A DNA stretch of 9,681 nt from the NCBI GenBank assembly GCA_031278665.1, contig JAITKC010000327.1, positions 1 to 9,681 on the forward strand, in the 5' to 3' direction. Positions within the stretch are counted from its first letter, which is position 1, and every line of letters begins with the position of its first letter. This document shows positions 1 to 5,654 of the stretch, piece after piece. Under the pieces are notes generated by a model, which saw nothing but the letters and a program-made list of their open reading frames with translations, was not told the DNA's origin and searched no databases. Made by a program: the position numbers and the translations under genes. The stretch comes from Bifidobacteriaceae bacterium (GTDB lineage: Bacteria; Actinomycetota; Actinomycetes; Actinomycetales; WQXJ01).

Positions 1-241
1 CGACGCCCTCGCCCCAGCCGAGCACGCAGCCGACCCATTCGTGGCCGGGCGTCAGGGGACGGGTGGACTGGCCGGTTTCGAAGTAGACCATCGATCCGTC
101 GAGGAGTTCCAGGTCCGTCCCGCAGATTCCGACCCGAAGCGGGGCGATCAGAACCCACCCGGCCGGCGGCCGCGGAATCTCGCACGTCTCGATGTTCCAG
201 CGGCTTGGACCCGTGATGCTAACTCTTTTCACTTTCGACAC
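1..241 (-). CDS. Zinc-dependent alcohol/sugar dehydrogenase (MDR family), N-terminal part only
   Basis: About 80 residues are present and the gene continues off the left edge. The translation starts MSKVKRVSITGPSRW and contains GICGTDLEL, whose Cys is the usual catalytic-zinc ligand, and TPGHEWVG, whose His-Glu pair is the next zinc-site signature. Both belong to medium-chain dehydrogenases of the sorbitol, threonine or glucose dehydrogenase type. Family knowledge suggests NAD(P)-dependent oxidation of a sugar or polyol hydroxyl, or of an aldose to a lactone. The substrate cannot be inferred. An in-frame TAG at 257-259 limits the start to GTG at 241 or GTG at 232. I chose 241 because AAAGG (247-251) lies 5 bases before it. 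The gene is divergent from the aldolase-kinase operon, and a TTGCCA-N17-TATAGT promoter overlapping an operator points towards it. Confidence 0.88.
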   Translation of the reverse strand, partial: MSKVKRVSITGPSRWNIETCEIPRPPAGWVLIAPLRVGICGTDLELLDGSMVYFETGQSTRPLTPGHEWVGCVLGWGEGV

Positions 242-390
242 CAGAGCCTTTCGCCGCTAGCCGGACGGCGCCGCGACGCGGGCCGCGGACAGACCGCGCT
301 GTCGCCTGGGTCCGCTTTGCCGCGGTCGCGAGCTTGGGCCACGCCGCTCACCCTTTCGCAGTCCTCACGCCTATGTGATCATCAACCGCT

Positions 391-414
391 GGCGCCGGAG
401 AACTCCTTGGCGCC
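391..414 (-). other. Hairpin in the predicted 5' leader of the dehydrogenase
   Basis: The inverted repeat reads GGCGCC-GGAG-AA-CTCC-TT-GGCGCC, a long stem with a two-base bulge and a minimal loop. It begins roughly 12 bases after the transcription start predicted from the -10 at 433-438, so the minus-strand transcript would carry it near its 5' end. No U-run follows on either strand, so it is not an ordinary intrinsic terminator. Its role is unknown; it could protect the 5' end or attenuate transcription. Confidence 0.4.
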
Positions 415-432
415 CCGAGATGAATATGCAAG

Positions 433-461
433 ACTATACAAGTACGGTCCGCTCTTGGCAA
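433..461 (-). promoter_or_regulatory. Predicted sigma70-type promoter for the zinc dehydrogenase
   Basis: On the minus strand, TTGCCA (456-461) and TATAGT (433-438) are separated by exactly 17 bases. The -10 lies inside the palindromic operator at 434-447. A start near 426 would give a leader of about 185 bases before the GTG at 241. The same TTGCCA-N17-TATAGT layout recurs at 3662-3690 on the plus strand. Confidence 0.6.
434..447. promoter_or_regulatory. Predicted GntR operator, site 1
   Basis: CTATAC-AA-GTACGG: the left half matches the best form of the motif fully and the right half matches 4 of 6 positions. It shares ACTATACA-N-GT with the three other intergenic sites. It lies between the divergent dehydrogenase and the aldolase-kinase operon and covers the -10 of the dehydrogenase promoter, so binding should repress that promoter and might also affect the plus-strand operon. 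Confidence 0.6.
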
Positions 462-482
462 CCCGACGCGGCGACGGGCGCC

Positions 483-518
483 GTCCCCGGGGACCCCTAG
501 GTGGAGTCCGCTACGGAC
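483..518 (+). other. Cluster of inverted repeats just before the aldolase ribosome binding site
   Basis: Three overlapping elements are visible: the perfect palindrome GTCCCCGGGGAC (483-494); a near-perfect stem GGACCCC...GGAGTCC (491-509, one mismatch); and GTCCG-CTA-CGGAC (506-518), which ends three bases before the GAGGA at 521-525. They are mutually exclusive foldings in a leader, or possibly a protein-binding site. No riboswitch class is recognised and no U-run follows. Confidence 0.35.
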
Positions 519-534
519 GAGAGGAACAGATCTG

Positions 535-1431
535 ATGCCAAACGCTCTCGACGGGGTTTTCATCCCCTGCGTGACTCCCTTCGATCCGGCCGGACAAGTC
601 CGATTCGACTGGTTTGAGCGCAATCTGTCGGCTTGGAACCTGACCGGTGTCAGGGGATATATGGTGCTCGGCTCAAATGGCGAATTCCGGTCGTTGTCCG
701 ACCCGGAGTCGATCGCGGTCGTCGCCAAGGCGGCCGCCGACGGACGGGACAAGACCCTGATCGTCGGGGTGGGCAGGGAATCGCTGCGCGGCACCCGGGA
801 GTTCGTCGACTCGCTCGCGGGAATTCACGGAATCGACTTCATCGCCGTGCTGACCCCGCACTATTTCCCCAAGGCGATGACCGATCAGGCCCTGTTCGCC
901 TTCTACACCGAGGTCGCCGAAGCCAGTCCCTGGCCGGTGCTGGTCTATGTGGCCCCCGGTTACGCCTCCGGCGTCACGCCCAGTGCGGCGCTGATCCACG
1001 ACTTGGCCGACAACCCGAATATCGCCGGTGTCAAGGACACCTCGGCCTCCATGACGCTGAAATACCTCGACGCGATCGGCCGCGACCAGGACTTCGCGGT
1101 CCTGGCCGGGTCGATCGCGACGTTGGCGACTTGTTTGGTCCACGGCGGGACCGGCGGGGTGGTGTCGGTGGCGAACTTCCTGCCGAACGAGTGCGCGGCG
1201 GCCTGGCAGGCCTATCGGGACGGGCGAACCGAACAGGCTTTGCGCCTGATCAGAGCCCTGCGCCGGGTCAGCGGCGAGACCTCCGGCCCGCACGGGGTGG
1301 CCGGGGTCAAAGCCTGTATGAATATTTGCGGGTTCCACGCCGGCCTTCCCCGGGCGCCGCTTTTGGCGCTCGACGCCGCCGCCCGCCAAGTCATCGCCGA
1401 CCGGCTGGCCGAGTTCGGCGCCGCCCGCTGA
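535..1431 (+). CDS. DHDPS/N-acetylneuraminate lyase superfamily aldolase, HOGA-like
   Basis: A 298-residue class I (Schiff-base) aldolase with a single TIM barrel, the usual family length. Visible motifs are GSNGE at 46-50 (the carboxylate-binding GxxGE loop), Tyr138 in the VYVAP strand (catalytic Tyr position) and GVKDTS at 165-170 with Lys167 as the expected Schiff-base lysine. The GSNGEF loop and the C-terminal GVAGVKACMN...GLPRAPL segment recall 4-hydroxy-2-oxoglutarate aldolase (HOGA) more than biosynthetic DHDPS. By family, it would cleave or form a 2-keto acid with release or use of pyruvate; a 2-keto-3-deoxy or 4-hydroxy-2-keto acid is the likely substrate. GAGGA at 521-525 lies 9 bases before the ATG. 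It is followed after 37 bases by the sugar kinase, which supports a catabolic role rather than lysine synthesis. The exact substrate is unknown. Confidence 0.9.
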   Translation: MPNALDGVFIPCVTPFDPAGQVRFDWFERNLSAWNLTGVRGYMVLGSNGEFRSLSDPESIAVVAKAAADGRDKTLIVGVGRESLRGTREFVDSLAGIHGIDFIAVLTPHYFPKAMTDQALFAFYTEVAEASPWPVLVYVAPGYASGVTPSAALIHDLADNPNIAGVKDTSASMTLKYLDAIGRDQDFAVLAGSIATLATCLVHGGTGGVVSVANFLPNECAAAWQAYRDGRTEQALRLIRALRRVSGETSGPHGVAGVKACMNICGFHAGLPRAPLLALDAAARQVIADRLAEFGAAR

Positions 1432-1468
1432 GCCGTCCGGCCCGGACACCTGGAACCGAGGATTCGAG

Positions 1469-2797
1469 ATGCTTTACCTATCCATCGACATCGGCACGTC
1501 ATCGGTCAAACTGGCGGTGCTGGACGCCGAACGAGTCGAATTGGCGGCCGCCTCCGAGCCATACCCGTACATCATGTCGCCCGGCTCGAAGGTCGAGATG
1601 GACCCCGAACGGGTTCTGGCGGCGATGGCCGCGGCCGCCGCCAGATTGGACCCCGACCTGCGCCAAGGCGTCGATTGCGTTTGCTACGACACCTATTCGC
1701 CGTCGCTGGTTCTGATGGACCGCTCCGGCAATCTGGTCTACCCCAACATCATCACCCACATGGACCGGCGTTCGCGGGCCCAGAGCGAGCGGATCCGCCG
1801 GGTTTTGGGGGAGGACCGGTTCCTCCAGATCACCGGGCTGGCGCCGTTCGTCGGCGGCTGCGGCCTAATCAACTTGCTTTGGATCCAGGACAATTCGCCG
1901 GACTGTCTGGCGCGCGTCCGCCAGGTCGGCCACCTGGCCGGTTTCATCCACCACCAGATGACCGGCGAATGGGTGACGGACCTGGTCAACGCCTCGATGC
2001 TGGGCGCCTACCGGACGACCGACCAGGGCGGCTGGTCGCACGAGGTGCTGGAGGCCTTTGACCTCAAGGCGGACTGGTTCGGCCCGATCGGCCTGCCCGG
2101 GGCCGAACTGGGCCGCCTGACCCGGGCGATGGCGGACCGGCTCGGCTTGCGCCAAGGGCTGGCGGTCGCGATCGGGACCAACGACATGGCGGCCGCCCAA
2201 GTCGGCGCCGGGAACTGGGTTGGCGGACGGATTATGGAGACCTCCGGCTCCAGCGACATGGTTTCGATCCTGACCGACGTCCCCAAACCCGACCCGTCCT
2301 ATTACTTGCGGAACTCCGCCTTCCCCGGCACCTGGCAGATCTACGGGACGACGGCCGGGGGCTTCGCGCTTGACTGGTTCCATCAGCAGTTCGCCCGTGA
2401 AATGAGCGCCGAGGAGTTCTTCGGCCCGTATTTGGATTCGGTCTTGCGCGACCAGGCGGCGCCGGGGGCGGTCGGCTTCGAGCCCTACCTGACCGGCGAC
2501 CGCCAAAGTCTGACCCAGAAAACGGGCTCTTGGCACGGTTTGACTCTGGCGGCCAGCAGAGAGGACATGCTGGCGGCGATGATCAGGTCGGGGGCGCGGG
2601 CGTTGGCCAAGATAATCGCCAAGGCGGGCGAGTTGGTGGAGTTGGATTCGACGATTCGCGTCTCCGGCGGCCTCACGTCGCAGGCGTTACTCGAGTTCAA
2701 AGCCCGCGAATTCGGCCCCTTCGCCTTCCAGAGGGTCGACAATTGCTCCGTCAAGGGAAACGTGCGGCTCGCCCAGATGGTGGCCGGGCTGATCTGA
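1469..2797 (+). CDS. FGGY-family carbohydrate kinase
   Basis: A 442-residue sugar kinase with the two-domain actin-like ATPase fold. The N-terminal phosphate-1 motif DIGTSSVKL is at residues 7-15. GTND at 236-239 supplies Asp239 in the position of the catalytic base. ETSGSSDM at 257-264 is the phosphate-2 region, and VSGGLTSQ at 398-405 is the adenosine motif. At 442 residues it is shorter than the common 480-510 residue xylulokinases and glycerokinases. It should phosphorylate a ketose, polyol or related sugar with ATP in the cytoplasm; the specificity is not readable from the sequence. GAGG lies 7 bases before the ATG. It forms a two-gene unit with the upstream aldolase and ends 2 bases from the end of the convergent regulator gene, with no terminator hairpin between them. 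Confidence 0.92.
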   Translation: MLYLSIDIGTSSVKLAVLDAERVELAAASEPYPYIMSPGSKVEMDPERVLAAMAAAAARLDPDLRQGVDCVCYDTYSPSLVLMDRSGNLVYPNIITHMDRRSRAQSERIRRVLGEDRFLQITGLAPFVGGCGLINLLWIQDNSPDCLARVRQVGHLAGFIHHQMTGEWVTDLVNASMLGAYRTTDQGGWSHEVLEAFDLKADWFGPIGLPGAELGRLTRAMADRLGLRQGLAVAIGTNDMAAAQVGAGNWVGGRIMETSGSSDMVSILTDVPKPDPSYYLRNSAFPGTWQIYGTTAGGFALDWFHQQFAREMSAEEFFGPYLDSVLRDQAAPGAVGFEPYLTGDRQSLTQKTGSWHGLTLAASREDMLAAMIRSGARALAKIIAKAGELVELDSTIRVSGGLTSQALLEFKAREFGPFAFQRVDNCSVKGNVRLAQMVAGLI

Positions 2798-2799
2798 TT

Positions 2800-3561
2800 T
2801 CAGACGCTGTGCTCAAAGGTGACGGCGACTTTGTCCCCGCGAAACAGTATTCGGGAAAACTCGAACGGCGTGCCGGATTGGTCGCGGATCGTGTCGACTA
2901 ACAACAGCAGCGGATGGCCGCGGCGCGTCGCCAAGAGGCGGGCCTCGGCCGAGCCGGCGGTCACCACCTCGAGGCGTTCGATCACTTTGCTCATGTCGAG
3001 GCCGTATTCGTTGCGCAGAACCACGCAAAGCTGTTCGCCGACCAGGTCGCGCGAGTCCAGGCCGGGGGCCAGCCGCGTCGGCACGAACGAGGTGTGCAGC
3101 GAAATCGGCTCTCCGCCGGCCGACCGGCGGCGGTAAATGACGTAGACGTCATCGTCCTCGCCCAAACTGAGGGCTTCGCGGACGGCCGTGGGCGGCCGCT
3201 CTTGGCCGGCTCTGAGCAATTCGGTGGTGGTGGTGTGACCCATTTCCTCGAGTTGTTCGCGAATGCCCCGGTAGGCCGGCGAAACCGCCGCCAGTTTGGC
3301 GGGGGCCACAAAAGTGCCTTTGCCGGGGACTCTGAACAGCAGACCGGAGTTGGTCATCGAGTTCAGGACGGCCCGCGCCGTCATTCGGCTGAGCCCGTAC
3401 ATTCGGGTCAACTCGTTTTCGGAGGGTATTCGCTGATTCGGCCGCCATTCGCCGGAGGCGATTCGGCGCGACAAAATGTCCTCGAGTTGAACGTAAATGG
3501 GCACAGCCGATCCGCGGTCCAGAGACTGTGGGTCGGCGGTGACTTGCGTGATGGCGCTCAA
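2800..3561 (-). CDS. GntR-family (HutC subfamily) transcriptional regulator
   Basis: Starting from TTG at 3561 the product has 253 residues, typical for HutC-type regulators. Residues about 20-85 form the winged helix (PIYVQLEDILSRRI, IPSENELTRMYGLSRMTAR, and the wing VPGKGTFV). Residues about 105-248 form the UTRA ligand-binding domain, with EPISLHTSFVP and a typical end PFEFSRILFRGDKVAVTFE. UTRA domains bind small effectors, often sugar phosphates or acids, and release DNA. The TTG is preferred because GGAAGGA (3571-3577) lies 9 bases upstream; the frame stays open further, but that part would run through the operator at 3626-3639. The gene sits inside the catabolic island, divergent from the hydroxyacid dehydrogenase operon, so it is the natural candidate for binding all four CTATAC-NN-GTATAG sites, including its own promoter. 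Confidence 0.92.
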   Translation of the reverse strand: MSAITQVTADPQSLDRGSAVPIYVQLEDILSRRIASGEWRPNQRIPSENELTRMYGLSRMTARAVLNSMTNSGLLFRVPGKGTFVAPAKLAAVSPAYRGIREQLEEMGHTTTTELLRAGQERPPTAVREALSLGEDDDVYVIYRRRSAGGEPISLHTSFVPTRLAPGLDSRDLVGEQLCVVLRNEYGLDMSKVIERLEVVTAGSAEARLLATRRGHPLLLLVDTIRDQSGTPFEFSRILFRGDKVAVTFEHSV

Positions 3562-3624
3562 TGCGCTTCTTCCTTCCGTCGCCGGGACCGGGCACCCCTC
3601 CCTGCCAGGAAATTCCTTCACCAG

Positions 3625-3639
3625 ACTATACATGTTTGC
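3625..3639. promoter_or_regulatory. Predicted GntR operator, site 2, with the -10 of the regulator gene
   Basis: CTATAC-AT-GTTTGC (3626-3639): full left half, weak right half (3 of 6). The complement gives a -10 TATAGT at 3625-3630 facing the regulator gene, with a leader of about 57 bases. No convincing -35 is found at 16-19 bp (GC-rich sequence there), so this promoter may be weak. The layout fits autoregulation. Confidence 0.5.
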
Positions 3640-3661
3640 CACCAGCCGGGGCCGAACGGCG

Positions 3662-3690
3662 TTGCCACAACCGGAATGTACCTGTATAGT
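3662..3690 (+). promoter_or_regulatory. Predicted promoter of the hydroxyacid dehydrogenase-lactonase operon
   Basis: TTGCCA (3662-3667) and TATAGT (3685-3690) are separated by 17 bases, a near-consensus sigma70 promoter. A start near 3697 gives a leader of about 80 bases before the ATG at 3777. The operator at 3676-3689 covers the spacer end and the -10, the classic position for repression. Confidence 0.68.
3676..3689. promoter_or_regulatory. Predicted GntR operator, site 3
   Basis: ATGTAC-CT-GTATAG on the plus strand, that is CTATAC-AG-GTACAT on the minus strand: one full half-site and a 3-4 base match in the other. It lies 36 bases beyond the end of site 2 in the same divergent promoter region, so two repressor dimers could act on both promoters. 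Confidence 0.62.
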
Positions 3691-3776
3691 CAAGAGCGAG
3701 ACTAAGCCGACCAGCGGCGGTCGAACGGCTTCAGCCGATCAGGCGACGGCCGGCCCAGGAGCGAGCAGGACTTGAC

Positions 3777-4721
3777 ATGACCCGCCTTGTAGTCACCGAT
3801 CATCCCTTTAGACATGCCGAGTTGGAGCGCGCCGCCGCCCGCGACCACGGCGCCGAGTTCGCCGAATTCCATTGCGTCACGGTGGCCGAGACGATCGCGG
3901 CCGTGCGCGGCGCCGACGTGGTCTTGGTGGATTACGCCCCGATAACCGGCGACGTCTTGGCGGCGATGGCGCCCGGCGCGTCGGTCATCCGCTACGGCGT
4001 GGGCTACGACAACATCGACGTGCCCGCCGCCAAGGCCTTGGGCGTCCAAGTGGCCAACGTCACCGGCTATGGGACTGAGACGGTGGCGGACCACGCCGCG
4101 GCGGCGCTGTTCGAGTTACTGCGCCGTCTGGGGCCGCACGACCGGGCGATCCGGCGCGGCGAATACCCGCCGCCCTGGGGCTTCGGGCGGATCAAGGCGT
4201 TCGCCGACACCAGCGTCGGCTTGGTCGGGGTCGGCAAGATCGGCCGCGCCCTGGCCGAACGGATCAGGCCCTTCGGTTTCAAGCTGCGCGCGCACGACCC
4301 GCAGGCCGCGCCCGGCTCGCTGCCGGATGGGATCGAGCTGACGACATTTCAAGAGGTGTTGCGCTGCGACGCGGTTTCGCTGCACCTTCCGCTGAGCGAG
4401 CGGACCCGCCATATCGTCGGCGCCAAAGAATTGGACGCGATGGGCCCAGACGCGGTGCTGGTCAACACCTCGCGCGGCGGCTTGGTTTGCACCGCCGCCC
4501 TGGCGGCGGCGCTGAGCGAGGGGCGTGTCGGCGGGGCCGCGCTGGACGTGTTCGAAGACGAGCCGCTCCCGGCCGACTCGCCGCTGGTCGGGCTGGCGAA
4601 TGTGATCCTGACGCCGCACATGGCCTTTTATTCCGAGGGTTCGATAGACAAGTTACAACGGTTGGCGGTCGATGACGCGGTTCGCGCCCTTCAGGGCAAG
4701 CCGCTGCGGTCGCCGGTCTGA
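3777..4721 (+). CDS. D-2-hydroxyacid dehydrogenase, CtBP-like (NAD-dependent)
   Basis: A 314-residue member of the D-isomer-specific 2-hydroxyacid dehydrogenase family. The cofactor loop GVGKIG is at 151-156, followed by Asp174 at the end of the next strand (RAHDPQ), which favours NAD over NADP. The catalytic set is complete: Arg233 in NTSRGG, Glu262 in FEDEP and His281 in TPHMAFYSE. The YGVGYDNIDV segment and the TPHMAFYSE ending resemble the C-terminal-binding-protein-like branch. It should interconvert a 2-keto acid and a D-2-hydroxyacid in the cytoplasm; within this island it may reduce or oxidise a sugar-acid intermediate. AGGA lies 6 bases before the ATG. It leads an operon with the lactonase, which begins 21 bases after its stop, under the operator-controlled promoter at 3662-3690. 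Confidence 0.92.
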   Translation: MTRLVVTDHPFRHAELERAAARDHGAEFAEFHCVTVAETIAAVRGADVVLVDYAPITGDVLAAMAPGASVIRYGVGYDNIDVPAAKALGVQVANVTGYGTETVADHAAAALFELLRRLGPHDRAIRRGEYPPPWGFGRIKAFADTSVGLVGVGKIGRALAERIRPFGFKLRAHDPQAAPGSLPDGIELTTFQEVLRCDAVSLHLPLSERTRHIVGAKELDAMGPDAVLVNTSRGGLVCTAALAAALSEGRVGGAALDVFEDEPLPADSPLVGLANVILTPHMAFYSEGSIDKLQRLAVDDAVRALQGKPLRSPV

Positions 4722-4742
4722 CCGGGCGGAGAGGAGCGCGAC

Positions 4743-5654
4743 GTGTTGGTTGGAGAATTGAAGGCCGAACCGGTTGGAAAGGTGCGCGCCAATCTGGGCG
4801 AGGGCGCCGTCTGGGACTGGCGGCGCGGCCGGCTGCTGTTCGTCGACATACACGCCGGCCAGGTCTTCTCGTTTCGCCCGGACAGCGGCCGGATAACCGA
4901 CTTCCGGCTCGGCGTCCACGTCGGCGACGTCCACCCGACTGAATCGGGGCGGCTGTTGGTGGCCCCGCGCCAAGGCGTCGGCCTGTGGCGCGACGGCTCA
5001 TACCGGCCGATCGCCGAGCCGCTCGCCGAGGCGGCGCACCTGCGCGTCAACGACGGCAACGTCGACCCCAGGGGAAGGTACTTCATCGGCACGATGGCCT
5101 ACGCCGAGACCCCGGGCGAGGCCGTGTTGTTCCGCCTCGACGGCGCCGACCGGCTGACGGCCGTGTTGACCGGCCTGACTATCTCGAACGGAATCGACTG
5201 GTCGCCCGATGGCCGAACGATGTATTTCGTCGACAGCCCGACCGGAGCGGTCGAGGCGATCGCCTACCGGCTGGACGACGGCAGTCTTGGCGAGCGCCGG
5301 CCGTTTGCCCGCGTCGATCCCGAGCTCGGAGCGCCCGACGGTTTGACGGTCGACGCGCGCGGCGGGGTCTGGGTGGCCGTGTTCGGCGGCGGCCGGGTGT
5401 TGCGCTTCACCCCGGACGGGCGTCTGGACGCGGTCGTGACGACGCCCGGCGCCGCGAAGGTGACCTCGTGTTGTTTCGGCGGGCCGAATCTGGACACCTT
5501 GTATATAACCACCGCGCAGTTTCTGGTCGCCGGCGCGGACCTGCCCGTTCAGCCCAACGCCGGCCGGCTGTTCGCCGCCCGGCCCGGCGTGGTCGGCAAA
5601 CCGGCCAGGCTATTTCCCGACCACGGCCTCAGGCGCCGCGCACCGCGCTCGTGA
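4743..5654 (+). CDS. SMP-30/gluconolactonase/LRE-family lactonase
   Basis: A 303-residue six-bladed beta-propeller hydrolase of the regucalcin/gluconolactonase family, at the usual length. Expected metal ligands are present: Glu20 (LGEGAVWD), Asn149 (ISNGIDWSPD) and Asp199 (APDGLTVD). The substrate-loop residues Arg101 and Asn103 lie in LRVNDGNVDPRG. The family opens sugar lactones to aldonic acids using a divalent metal. This fits a step after oxidation of an aldose, possibly by the zinc dehydrogenase at the left edge. No signal peptide is visible. The GTG start is supported by GAGGAG 6 bases upstream. It is the second gene of the operon with the hydroxyacid dehydrogenase. Its last codons overlap the 3' end of the opposite-strand transaldolase-like gene by 26 bases. 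Confidence 0.92.
   Translation: MLVGELKAEPVGKVRANLGEGAVWDWRRGRLLFVDIHAGQVFSFRPDSGRITDFRLGVHVGDVHPTESGRLLVAPRQGVGLWRDGSYRPIAEPLAEAAHLRVNDGNVDPRGRYFIGTMAYAETPGEAVLFRLDGADRLTAVLTGLTISNGIDWSPDGRTMYFVDSPTGAVEAIAYRLDDGSLGERRPFARVDPELGAPDGLTVDARGGVWVAVFGGGRVLRFTPDGRLDAVVTTPGAAKVTSCCFGGPNLDTLYITTAQFLVAGADLPVQPNAGRLFAARPGVVGKPARLFPDHGLRRRAPRS

Noticed and set aside
229..351. A short minus-strand frame (GTG start, about 40 codons) in the dehydrogenase leader
   Set aside because: The product is Arg/Pro-rich like shadow frames, it overlaps the dehydrogenase start, and its start has no better ribosome binding site than chance would give.
372..386. A CRP-like TGTGATCATCAA element
   Set aside because: Only one half resembles the TGTGA-N6-TCACA site and the core is just the palindrome TGATCA, so it is not supportable.
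41..535. A 164-residue plus-strand reading frame over the left intergenic region
   Set aside because: It runs antisense through the dehydrogenase N-terminus with its GICGTDLE and GHEWVG motifs, and through the operator and hairpins; the product is low-complexity Arg/Gly/Pro-rich.
3562..3693. A longer GntR protein starting at ATG 3693 or ATG 3633
   Set aside because: The extra residues do not resemble the family, they would include the operator and -10 at 3625-3639, and TTG 3561 has a strong GGAAGGA ribosome binding site and gives the normal length.
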